Source: Candidatus Caenarcanum sp. (GTDB lineage: Bacteria > Cyanobacteriota > Vampirovibrionia > Gastranaerophilales > UBA9971). From it: DNA of 20,154 bases. Location: the NCBI GenBank assembly GCA_020720345.1, contig DYOT01000008.1:1-20154 (forward strand). Reading direction: 5' to 3'. The stretch's first letter is position 1, and each line of letters begins with the position of its first letter. Shown here piece after piece: positions 1-8,120 of the stretch. The translations under genes were made by a program, and so were the position numbers. The notes below the pieces were generated by a model. The model was given only the letters and a program-made list of their open reading frames with translations. It ran no database searches and was not told the DNA's origin.

Positions 1-2082
1 TTTGCCGTAAGGGATATTCACCCTTCACATTACGGAAGAATTTGTCCTGTAGAAACTCCTGAAGGTCCTAACGCAGGTCTTATCGGAAGTTTAAGTACTT
101 ACGCCAGAGTTAATGAATACGGGTTCATCGAAACTCCTTATTATGTAGTAAAAGATGGAAAAATTACCGAGGAGATTAACTATCTTAGCGCAGACGAAGA
201 AGACCAATATCGTGTGGCTCCCGGGGATCTTCCAATAAAAAAAGACGGAACAATAGCAATGGAAATGGTTCCATTCCGTTATAAAAGTGAATTTACAATA
301 GGTGAAGCTAACAAGGTTGATTATGCCGGTGTTTCTCCTATTCAGATCGTATCAGTTGGTACAGCTTTAATTCCATTCCTTGAGCATGATGATGCTAACA
401 GAGCTCTAATGGGCTCGAACATGCAGCGTCAGGCAGTTCCGCTATACAAGGCGGAAAGACCGGTTGTAGGTACAGGTCTTGAAAGAAGAGCTGCAAAGGA
501 TTCCGGAATGGTGGTCAGTTCCCAGCATGAAGGCGTAGTAGAATATGTTTGCAGCGATGAAGTAAGAATAAAAGATAAACAGGGAGTAATTCACAATTAT
601 GCCCTGATGAAATTTGTAAGAAGCAACCAGGACACATGCTTAAATCAGAAGCCTATAGTAAGAGCCGGAATGAAAGTTAAAATAGGCGATGCGCTAGCTG
701 ATGGAGCTTGTACAGATCAAGGTGAACTTTCATTAGGAAGAAATGTTCTGGTAGCATTTATGCCTTGGGAAGGATACAACTTTGAAGATGCTATCCTGAT
801 TAGCGATAGACTGGTACATGATGATGTATATACAAGTATTCATATAGAAAAGCTTGAAATTGACGCAAGAACAACAAAGCTTGGACCGGAAGAAATAACA
901 AGAGAAATTCCGAATGTCAGCGAAGACAGCCTTAGACATCTTGATGAAAGAGGTATTGTACGAGTTGGAGCTATGGTTCAGGCTGATGATATCCTTGTAG
1001 GAAAAATTACTCCTAAAGGTGAATCCGAACATCCTCCTGAAGAAAAACTTCTAAGAGCAATCTTTGCTGAAAAAGCAAGAGATGTTAAGGATAACAGCCT
1101 TAGAGTTCCGCATGGAGAAGGCGGAAGAGTAGTTGATGTAAAAGTATTTGACAGGGAAAAAGGCGATGAGCTTCCTCCCGGAGCAAATACTGTTATCAGA
1201 GTATATATAGCCCAAAAACGCAGAATCAGAGTGGGCGACAAAATGGCAGGAAGACACGGAAATAAAGGTATTATTTCAAAAATTCTTCCCAAGGAAGATA
1301 TGCCTTTCCTCCCTGACGGCACTGCTGTTGACATCGTACTTAATCCGCTTGGCGTACCAAGTCGTATGAACGTTGGACAAACTTATGAAACCCTTCTTGG
1401 ACTTGCTGCATATATGTTAGGACACCCGTACGAGGTTCCAGCATTTGACGAAAGATGCGGTGATGATGCTTCTCAAATAGCAACAACACAGGAAATCCAA
1501 AAAGGGATAGATAAAACAGGATATGACTGGGTTAACCTAAACGGTAAAGTAAAACTTTACGACGGTAGAACAGGCATGCCTTTTGATAACGCTGTTTCTG
1601 TAGGTTTAGCGTATATTCTGAAGCTTGTTCACCTTGTAGATGATAAAATTCACGCAAGAAGTACAGGTCCATACAGTCTTGTAACGCAACAGCCACTCGG
1701 CGGTAAAGCCCAGTTTGGCGGTCAGCGTTTCGGAGAGATGGAAGTTTGGGCTCTGGAAGCTTATGGAGCTGCATACACCCTTCAGGAAATGCTTACCATT
1801 AAATCTGATGATGTTAACGGTAGAAGTAGAGCTTATGAAGCTATTGTAAAAGGTGAAAACTTACAAAGACCGGGTATCCCTGAATCATTCAAAGTTCTGG
1901 TTCGGGAACTTCAAAGTATCGGTCTTGATATTACAGTAGCAAAACGCAGCGGGCTTGAAGTTGACCTTATGAGCGACACTGATGAAGTCAGAAGGACTAT
2001 TCCAAAAAGAACCCTTAGTGATATAGATTCAGAATTGCTCAATATTAACTTTTTTCAAACCCCTGGAAGTATAGCTGATTAA
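1..2082 (+). CDS. rpoB: RNA polymerase beta subunit, C-terminal half (5' truncated by window)
   Basis: This is the second-largest subunit of the core RNA polymerase. The reading frame is open from base 1, and its first residues (FAVRDIHPSHYGRICPVETP) match the conserved block just after the rifampicin-binding region, so roughly the first 500-550 residues lie outside the window. The 693 residues seen here hold further RpoB signatures: the GDKMAGRHGNKG block with its conserved active-centre basic residues, NPLGVPSRMNVGQ, the GGKAQFGGQRFGEMEVWAL switch/clamp segment and the C-terminal RPGIPESFKVLVRELQSIGL motif. The gene ends in TAA, with rpoC1 beginning about 20 bases later, which is the usual rpoB-rpoC operon order. 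A GTG at 214 could be mistaken for a start, but it encodes an internal valine. The identification is certain; only the truncation limits the entry. Confidence 0.98.
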   Translation, partial: FAVRDIHPSHYGRICPVETPEGPNAGLIGSLSTYARVNEYGFIETPYYVVKDGKITEEINYLSADEEDQYRVAPGDLPIKKDGTIAMEMVPFRYKSEFTIGEANKVDYAGVSPIQIVSVGTALIPFLEHDDANRALMGSNMQRQAVPLYKAERPVVGTGLERRAAKDSGMVVSSQHEGVVEYVCSDEVRIKDKQGVIHNYALMKFVRSNQDTCLNQKPIVRAGMKVKIGDALADGACTDQGELSLGRNVLVAFMPWEGYNFEDAILISDRLVHDDVYTSIHIEKLEIDARTTKLGPEEITREIPNVSEDSLRHLDERGIVRVGAMVQADDILVGKITPKGESEHPPEEKLLRAIFAEKARDVKDNSLRVPHGEGGRVVDVKVFDREKGDELPPGANTVIRVYIAQKRRIRVGDKMAGRHGNKGIISKILPKEDMPFLPDGTAVDIVLNPLGVPSRMNVGQTYETLLGLAAYMLGHPYEVPAFDERCGDDASQIATTQEIQKGIDKTGYDWVNLNGKVKLYDGRTGMPFDNAVSVGLAYILKLVHLVDDKIHARSTGPYSLVTQQPLGGKAQFGGQRFGEMEVWALEAYGAAYTLQEMLTIKSDDVNGRSRAYEAIVKGENLQRPGIPESFKVLVRELQSIGLDITVAKRSGLEVDLMSDTDEVRRTIPKRTLSDIDSELLNINFFQTPGSIAD

Positions 2083-2090
2083 TAAATAAT

Positions 2091-2095
2091 AGGAG
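2091..2095 (+). promoter_or_regulatory. Shine-Dalgarno site deciding a TTG start for rpoC1
   Basis: AGGAG lies 7 nt before TTG 2103 and only 1 nt before ATG 2097. The spacing favours the TTG, giving a protein two residues shorter. Confidence 0.6.
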
Positions 2096-2102
2096 AATGA
2101 CC

Positions 2103-3815
2103 TTGTCAACCAGCATAGATTATTTTGATTATATAAGAATAGGGATTGCATCGCCTGAAAGAGTTATGAAATGGTCTTTCGGAGAAGTTACAAAGCCTGA
2201 AACAATTAATTATCGTACGTTAAAGCCTGAAAGAGACGGTTTATTCTGTGAAAGAATCTTTGGTCCTTCCAAGGATTGGGAATGTTACTGTGGAAAATAT
2301 AAAAGAGTTCGCCATAAAGGTATTGTTTGCGAAAGATGCGGCGTAGAAGTTACTGATAGTAAAGTCAGACGTCATAGAATGGGACATATCAAGCTTGCTG
2401 CACCTGTTTCCCATATATGGTTTTTGAAAGGTATTCCAAGCTATCTTGGCTTATTGCTCGATATGACATTAAGAGATCTTGAACAGGTAATTTATTTTAA
2501 CAATTACATTATTCTTGATCCGGGTGATAGTGATTACAAAAAAACCCATCTTTTATCTGAAGAAGAATACGAAGATTATGTGCTTGAGCACGAAGAAACC
2601 ACTTTGAAAGTTGGAATCGGCGCTGAAGCAATAAAAGAACTTTTGTTAGAAATTAATATCCCCAAAATGATTGAGGAATTAAGAGATGAACTCCTGCATG
2701 CAGGAAGTTCAATACAAAAACGTTCAAAAATCATTAAAAGACTTCGTCTTGTAGAAGCACTGTCTTCCAGCGTTACCAATCCTTCATGGATGATAATGGA
2801 TGTGTTGCCAGTAACACCGCCTGATTTAAGACCAATGGTACAGCTGGACGGCGGAAGATTCGCCACAAGCGACTTAAACGATTTATATAGACGTGTTATT
2901 AACAGAAATAACCGTTTAATAAGATTAATAGAAATGGGCGCTCCTGAAATTATCATAAGAAACGAAAAAAGGATGCTTCAGGAAGCTGTTGATGCCTTAA
3001 TTGATAACGGAAGAAGAGGCAGAACAGTTATAGGTCCAAACAACAGACCTTTGAAATCTTTAAGTAATATTATCGAAGGTAAACAGGGACGTTTCAGACA
3101 GAACCTTTTAGGTAAAAGGGTTGACTATTCAGGAAGAAGCGTTATTGTTGTCGGTCCCCAGCTTAAACTCCACCAGTGCGGATTACCTAAAGAGATGGCT
3201 GTTGAACTGTTTAAACCTTTTGTTGTAAATAAACTTATTGAAAGAGGCATTGTTCAAAATATTAAATCGGCCAAAAAGAAAATAGAACGTTCTGAAAACG
3301 TTGTATGGGATGTCTTGGAAGAAGTAATTGAAGGGCATCCGGTTATGCTTAACCGTGCTCCTACTCTTCACAGGCTTGGTATTCAGGCATTTGAGCCTAT
3401 ACTTGTTGAAGGACGTGCAATTCAGCTGCATCCGTTAGTCTGCGCTGCATTTAACGCTGACTTTGACGGAGACCAAATGGCTGTCCACGTTCCGCTTTCA
3501 ATTGAAGCTCAAACTGAAGCAAGAATGCTTATGCTTTCATCAAATAACGTTCTTCTTCCTGCAACCGGAAAACCTTGTGTAACTCCATCGCAGGATATGG
3601 TTCTAGGTATTTATTATTTAACGATTGATACTCATGAAAATGAAGAAGCCCAAAGATACTTCCTTAACTTCGATGATGCTATTACAGCGCTTGACGCAGG
3701 AGTCATTGATTTACACTCAAAAATATGGGTAAGAGACGAAAAAGGTGAAAAAATAGCTACGACACCGGGAAAAATAATCTTTAATCAGGTCGTAAAAACA
3801 GCTATTCTTGCTTAA
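2103..3815 (+). CDS. rpoC1: RNA polymerase gamma subunit (N-terminal part of split beta')
   Basis: This gene encodes the N-terminal portion of beta' as a separate protein, as in Cyanobacteria and plastids. I chose the TTG at 2103 (570 aa): the Shine-Dalgarno AGGAG at 2091-2095 sits 7 nt upstream. The ATG at 2097 would leave only 1 nt of spacing. Counting from TTG, the N-terminal zinc ribbon uses C61, C63, C76 and C79. The catalytic NADFDGDQMAVH loop binds the active-site Mg2+ through D453, D455 and D457. The KRVDYSGRSVI and HRLGIQAFEPILVEGRAIQL segments are also present. The protein stops after a TTPGKIIFNQ segment, which corresponds to the TTVGR region of unsplit E. coli RpoC, and the continuation is found in rpoC2. 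The length is a little shorter than my recollection of cyanobacterial RpoC1 (about 620 aa). The last codon and stop lie inside an inverted repeat (3811-3824). Confidence 0.97.
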   Translation: MSTSIDYFDYIRIGIASPERVMKWSFGEVTKPETINYRTLKPERDGLFCERIFGPSKDWECYCGKYKRVRHKGIVCERCGVEVTDSKVRRHRMGHIKLAAPVSHIWFLKGIPSYLGLLLDMTLRDLEQVIYFNNYIILDPGDSDYKKTHLLSEEEYEDYVLEHEETTLKVGIGAEAIKELLLEINIPKMIEELRDELLHAGSSIQKRSKIIKRLRLVEALSSSVTNPSWMIMDVLPVTPPDLRPMVQLDGGRFATSDLNDLYRRVINRNNRLIRLIEMGAPEIIIRNEKRMLQEAVDALIDNGRRGRTVIGPNNRPLKSLSNIIEGKQGRFRQNLLGKRVDYSGRSVIVVGPQLKLHQCGLPKEMAVELFKPFVVNKLIERGIVQNIKSAKKKIERSENVVWDVLEEVIEGHPVMLNRAPTLHRLGIQAFEPILVEGRAIQLHPLVCAAFNADFDGDQMAVHVPLSIEAQTEARMLMLSSNNVLLPATGKPCVTPSQDMVLGIYYLTIDTHENEEAQRYFLNFDDAITALDAGVIDLHSKIWVRDEKGEKIATTPGKIIFNQVVKTAILA

Positions 3816-3918
3816 TAAACTCATTATTCTTCGCTCTTGACTTGTCATCCTAAGTAAAGCAAAGGATAGCAAAGAAAAACAATTATGAGTTTATTAAGGC
3901 TAAAGCCTTCAGAATGAC
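3811..3918. repeat. Interlocking inverted repeats in the rpoC1-rpoC2 spacer (MITE/REP-like)
   Basis: A perfect 14-bp inverted repeat has arms CTTAATAAACTCAT (3811-3824) and ATGAGTTTATTAAG (3885-3898). A second pair, GTCATCCTAAG (3844-3854) and TTCAGAATGAC (3908-3918), pairs at 9 of 11 positions. The two pairs interleave (A-B-A'-B'), so both cannot form as simple nested stems. A short hairpin, AAGGC-TAAA-GCCTT, spans 3896-3909. The GTCAT(C/T)CT...AGAATGAC ends resemble dispersed intergenic repeats of many bacterial genomes; this comparison is from memory. The left arm begins in the last codon of rpoC1. Confidence 0.6.
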
Positions 3919-3960
3919 GGAACAATAAAAAATAATAATTCTAAGAGGTAAATAAAAAAT

Positions 3961-6900
3961 ATGTCTACTATGGTTTCAAAAGGTCCAAAAAAATCACTTG
4001 AATTTATAAATACAGTTATGGATAAAAAAGCCTTAAATAAACTGTTTTCGCAGATTTATCTGGAGTATGGCACTTCAAAGACAGCTTTTCTTGCAGACCA
4101 GTTAAAAAATCTTGGCTTCAGATACGCAACAAAAGCCGGAACAACAATTTCCATTGATGATTTAACAGTACCCGTAGAAAAAAAGCAACTTATTAAACAG
4201 GCGGAAGAAGAAATTGAAAGAGCCACTCATCGTTATTTAAAAGGCGATATAACAGAAGTTGAAAGATATACGAAAGTTATTGACACTTGGAGTGAAACGA
4301 CTGAAAAGCTTACAAAATGTGTGGTTGATTCTTTCAGCAGAACTAACCCGGTTTATATGATGGCGTTCTCCGGTGCGAGAGGTAACATTTCTCAGGTAAG
4401 TCAGCTGGTTGGTATGCGTGGATTGATGGCAGACGCACAGGGACAAATTATCGATCTTCCGATTAAATCCAACTTCACAGAAGGCTTAAGCGTAACTGAA
4501 TATATTATTTCAAGTTACGGAGCAAGAAAAGGTCTTGTAGATACAGCTCTAAAAACAGCCGACTCCGGTTATCTAACCAGAAGGCTTGTTGACGTTGCAC
4601 AGGACGTTATTATCAGGGAAGAAGACTGTAAAACTTCTAAATTTATAGAAATTGAAGCTATTAAAGATTCTGAAAAAGAAATTGTTTCACTCACTGACAG
4701 ACTTTTGGGAAGAACTATAGTAGAAGATCTTGTTGATTCCAAAGGCAATGTTGTTATACCAAAAAACACAACTTTAAATAATGAAGATTTAAGAAAAACA
4801 ACCGAATTGGATTTAAAAAGGGTAAAAATACGTTCATCCTTAACCTGTGAATCAGGTTACGGAATATGCCAAAAATGTTATGGATGGGCATTAACAAAGA
4901 ATAATCTTGTAGATATCGGGGAAGCTATAGGAATTATAGCAGCACAGAGTATCGGGGAACCCGGAACACAGCTTACAATGAGAACATTCCACACAGGCGG
5001 TGTTTTCAGGGGCGCTTCCTCTATGAGAAAAATTACTTCAACTGTTGCAGGTACTATTGCTTCAACTCTTCCTACTCGTGATTTAAGAACCAGACACGGT
5101 GATGAAGTAAAAGTAAGCACAAGGATCGGCAAAATTGATGTAGAAGACACAAAAGGCAAAAAGCATTCATATAACATTCCATATGGTTCTACACTCTTTT
5201 TGAATGTCGGCGATAAAGTTAAACCAGGCACTATTATTGGGGAATTTGAACCGGGAGCCGGTATTGACGGAAGCGGTCGTTTGACAGAAAGAGCTACAAA
5301 GGATATTACAACCGACCTTGGCGGAAAAATCTATTTTGAAGGATTTAGCGTAGACGAAAAACGTGACAGACAAGGCAATATCAGCAGAACAGCCAATAGA
5401 GCCGGTAAAATCTGGATACTTTCAGGCGATGTTTATAACTTGCCCGGAGGCTCAGAAATTCTTGTAAAAGATAACCAGCTAGTTAAAAAAGGCGATGTGC
5501 TTGCTGAAACCGGCACCCTGTGCGAGCATGGCGGTGAAGTTAGATTTTCAGAAGAACTCGTAATTGAAGAAATAACTAAAAACGGTAAAAAAATCAATAA
5601 AATCGTTAACGGTAAAGAGATTACAATAGTTATTGCTTCTATCACTCCTAAAAATGCCGTTCTTGAATCAACAAAAAAAGAACAGATCTGGAAACTTGAT
5701 AAAAGCGATGAAACTTATGTTATAAAATCACCTATCGACACTCTTGTAGAAAACGGAATGGTAATCGCAGAACTTATTGATGAAGAAAATACAGTGAAAT
5801 CAAGCGGTGAAATACGTTATGCAGGAATCGAAACCGATGAAAACCAGATAGTTGTTAAACCTGGAAAAGTTGTATTTATTCCTGAAGAAATTTATCAGGT
5901 AAGCAAGGATTCCTCATTAAAAATGGTTGAATCAGGTACTTATGTAACGGCCGGAACTGAAGTTGTAAAAGATATTAGGACTCATATTGACGGCATAATT
6001 GAAATAAAAGAATACAACGACATCATTCATGAAGTTATAATAAGACCCGGCGAACTTATAAAACTTGAAGAAGCCAGTATTCTTAAAGTTGAAGACGGGG
6101 AAATTGTTGAAGCCGGAACAGAAATTGCCGCTGGCATCGTTGCCAAAGAAAAAAGCATGGTAAGTATTATTTCAGGAATAGGCGCTGAAGTCGCTGAACT
6201 TGATATAAGCGATGAAGAAGTGGAAATTGATGAAGTTGAAATAGGTTCAACATCAATTGAAATACTAATAAGACCTGTTCAGGAATATGAAATTACACCG
6301 AGAGAAGTAAATATTAAATTTAATTCAACGGAAGATTTAATCGAAATTGTCCCTATAACTCAACTTCAATATAGAGACGGGGCTAGAATTCGTCAAATAG
6401 ACGGCGCAAACCTGACAAGAACAAGTCTTATTCTTCAAATGAGCGGATATTTGAGCCATCTAAAAGGGCTTGTGGAGCTTACTTCAAAAGAAAGCTCAGA
6501 ACAAAATCTTAAAATCGTTGTGCTTGAAAATCTTATTGTAAGAAGAGAAACGGAAGCAGCTTCCAGAGAGAAATCTTCCCTTCAGACAGAGCTTCTTGTT
6601 ACAGCCGGTCAAATAATTGAGCCGAAAACACCTGTTTCCAAAACTCAGGTACTTGCCAGAGATGATGCTAAAGTTAGCCTTTCTCAGTCTGAAAAAGTTG
6701 AAGCAAGAAGACTTTTACTTATTTCTCCTGAATCAAAAGATTATATTAAGCTTAAAACAATCCCTATTGTTAAAGAAGGCGATTTGATAAGTATTGATCA
6801 AATTATTTCTGAAAGCGGTGAAAAATCACTGATTTCAGGAAAAGTTATTGAAGTTAACGGTAATGACCTTACTGTTCACAAGTCAAGACCATATCTTATA

Positions 6901-7959
6901 AGCTCGGGCGCTCAGCTTCAGATTGATAATGACGGTCTCGTTCAGCGAGGCGATCTTATTTCAACTCTTGTATTTGAACGTCAGAAAACAGGAGATATTG
7001 TACAGGGTCTTCCGAGAGTTGAAGAACTTTTAGAAGGTAGAAAACCAAAAGAAAGCGCAATTCTTGCTGAAGAAGACGGCGAAATTGATATTGAATATGA
7101 AGAAGAAGCTGCAAGACTTTTCTTTGTAAGCGAATCAGGACGTCAGGAAATTAAAGTTCCTATTGATTCAAGCATTATTGTTACTGACAAACTGAAGATG
7201 AAAAAAGGTCAGCCTCTTACAAGCGGTCCGCTCAATCCGCATGACGTTATAAGATTAAGCGGAGTAGAAGCAGTTCAGCAGTATCTACTTGACGAAGTAC
7301 AGAGAGTATACCGTTCTCAAGGTGTTGAAATTGCTGATAAGCACGTAGAAGTTATTGTTCGTCAGATGTCCAAAAAAGTTAAGGTTGATGAGTCAGGAGA
7401 TACAAAACTTCTCCCCGGCGAACTTACCGAAATGTCTGCTCTTGAGCTTGAAAACAAAACTATACAAGATATGGGCGGTCAGCCTGCCACCTGGCATAAT
7501 GTTCTTCTTGGTATTACAAAAGCGAGTTTAAATACAGAAAGCTTTATTTCAGCGGCAAGTTTCCAGGAGACAACGAGAGTACTTACTGAAGCTGCTGTTG
7601 AAGGTAAAAAAGACCAACTCAGAGGACTTAAAGAAAACGTTATCATCGGAAGACTTATACCTGCGGGTACAGGGTATTATCACCTTACGCATTCTTCCGA
7701 AGAAATAGAAGAAGAAGAAAGAAAAAGAAGAAGCAGAAGCAGCGCCAGAAAGCCATCTGCAATTCTTGAAGAAATTGAGGGAATGTTTGGTTCTCCCAGC
7801 TTCACTTTTGAAGAAGCAATGAATGTCGGAATGAAAATGGAAAAAGATTCCGAAGAAATTTCAGATGAAGACATCATTGAGGATTCTACAGAAGCGGATG
7901 AAGAATCTCAGGAATCCGAAATAGACGAAGAAATAGTGGAAGAAGACGAAGAAATTTAG
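3961..7959 (+). CDS. rpoC2: RNA polymerase beta' subunit, C-terminal part of split beta'
   Basis: This 1332-residue protein completes beta'. It begins at the point where RpoC1 stops (FINTVMDKKALNKLF, then the bridge-helix region SGARGNISQVSQLVGMRGLM). A second zinc site is visible as C223, C296, C303 and C306 (C-x6-C-x2-C). The first trigger-loop helix ends at MRTFHTGG (about 340-347), and the second resumes near 1011 with GLPRVEELLEGRKPKE. Between them lies an insertion of about 660 residues rich in repeated beta/hybrid-motif segments, equivalent to the cyanobacterial SI3. The conserved core ends at NVIIGRLIPAGTGYYHLTHS, followed by an acidic tail of about 87 residues that is absent from E. 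coli RpoC. The start is ATG 3961 with AGAGG 12 nt upstream; a second ATG at 3970 is possible. The gene is separated from rpoC1 by a repeat-bearing spacer. Confidence 0.98.
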   Translation: MSTMVSKGPKKSLEFINTVMDKKALNKLFSQIYLEYGTSKTAFLADQLKNLGFRYATKAGTTISIDDLTVPVEKKQLIKQAEEEIERATHRYLKGDITEVERYTKVIDTWSETTEKLTKCVVDSFSRTNPVYMMAFSGARGNISQVSQLVGMRGLMADAQGQIIDLPIKSNFTEGLSVTEYIISSYGARKGLVDTALKTADSGYLTRRLVDVAQDVIIREEDCKTSKFIEIEAIKDSEKEIVSLTDRLLGRTIVEDLVDSKGNVVIPKNTTLNNEDLRKTTELDLKRVKIRSSLTCESGYGICQKCYGWALTKNNLVDIGEAIGIIAAQSIGEPGTQLTMRTFHTGGVFRGASSMRKITSTVAGTIASTLPTRDLRTRHGDEVKVSTRIGKIDVEDTKGKKHSYNIPYGSTLFLNVGDKVKPGTIIGEFEPGAGIDGSGRLTERATKDITTDLGGKIYFEGFSVDEKRDRQGNISRTANRAGKIWILSGDVYNLPGGSEILVKDNQLVKKGDVLAETGTLCEHGGEVRFSEELVIEEITKNGKKINKIVNGKEITIVIASITPKNAVLESTKKEQIWKLDKSDETYVIKSPIDTLVENGMVIAELIDEENTVKSSGEIRYAGIETDENQIVVKPGKVVFIPEEIYQVSKDSSLKMVESGTYVTAGTEVVKDIRTHIDGIIEIKEYNDIIHEVIIRPGELIKLEEASILKVEDGEIVEAGTEIAAGIVAKEKSMVSIISGIGAEVAELDISDEEVEIDEVEIGSTSIEILIRPVQEYEITPREVNIKFNSTEDLIEIVPITQLQYRDGARIRQIDGANLTRTSLILQMSGYLSHLKGLVELTSKESSEQNLKIVVLENLIVRRETEAASREKSSLQTELLVTAGQIIEPKTPVSKTQVLARDDAKVSLSQSEKVEARRLLLISPESKDYIKLKTIPIVKEGDLISIDQIISESGEKSLISGKVIEVNGNDLTVHKSRPYLISSGAQLQIDNDGLVQRGDLISTLVFERQKTGDIVQGLPRVEELLEGRKPKESAILAEEDGEIDIEYEEEAARLFFVSESGRQEIKVPIDSSIIVTDKLKMKKGQPLTSGPLNPHDVIRLSGVEAVQQYLLDEVQRVYRSQGVEIADKHVEVIVRQMSKKVKVDESGDTKLLPGELTEMSALELENKTIQDMGGQPATWHNVLLGITKASLNTESFISAASFQETTRVLTEAAVEGKKDQLRGLKENVIIGRLIPAGTGYYHLTHSSEEIEEEERKRRSRSSARKPSAILEEIEGMFGSPSFTFEEAMNVGMKMEKDSEEISDEDIIEDSTEADEESQESEIDEEIVEEDEEI

Positions 7960-7981
7960 TTATACTCAACTTAAATTTGTT

Positions 7982-8044
7982 TTCGGATTTATTTAGACGT
8001 GAAAATTAATGAAGATAGGACTTTACCGAAAAAATAAATCCGAA
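7982..8044. repeat. 13-bp inverted repeat downstream of rpoC2
   Basis: TTCGGATTTATTT (7982-7994) is exactly complementary in reverse to AAATAAATCCGAA (8032-8044), with a 37-nt loop between. It lies 23 nt after the rpoC2 stop and before the stronger hairpin at 8094-8120. There is no T-run after it, so it is not a typical intrinsic terminator. It may be an mRNA 3' stabilising stem or a remnant of a dispersed repeat. Confidence 0.55.
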
Positions 8045-8093
8045 TTGAATGTGTCCTTACTATATATTCGTCATAAGAAAACTCATATTAGTT

Positions 8094-8120
8094 ATAAGAG
8101 GGGTTATTAACCCCTCTTAT
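8094..8120. terminator. Bidirectional terminator between rpoC2 and the HD gene
   Basis: This is a perfect 27-base palindrome: ATAAGAGGGGTTA, a central T, then its reverse complement. It would fold with a GGGG/CCCC core and a 3-nt ATT loop. It lies between convergent transcription units, and the minus-strand stop codon (8117-8119) falls inside the right arm. The downstream U-tracts are weak on both strands (TCTATTCTA on the plus strand), so efficiency is uncertain. Confidence 0.75.

Noticed and set aside
978..1334. 118-codon open frame antisense to rpoB
   Set aside because: It is a shadow of the highly conserved rpoB frame, with low-complexity Ser/Leu composition and no ribosome binding site or family resemblance. 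The other antisense frames inside rpoB, rpoC1, rpoC2, cheA, mcp, fliY and fliM were rejected on the same grounds.
3816..3960. rpoC split as an assembly error or frameshift
   Set aside because: The break falls at the conserved cyanobacterial split point. There is a 145-nt spacer, a proper stop, and a new ATG with a ribosome binding site, so this is a genuine two-gene arrangement.
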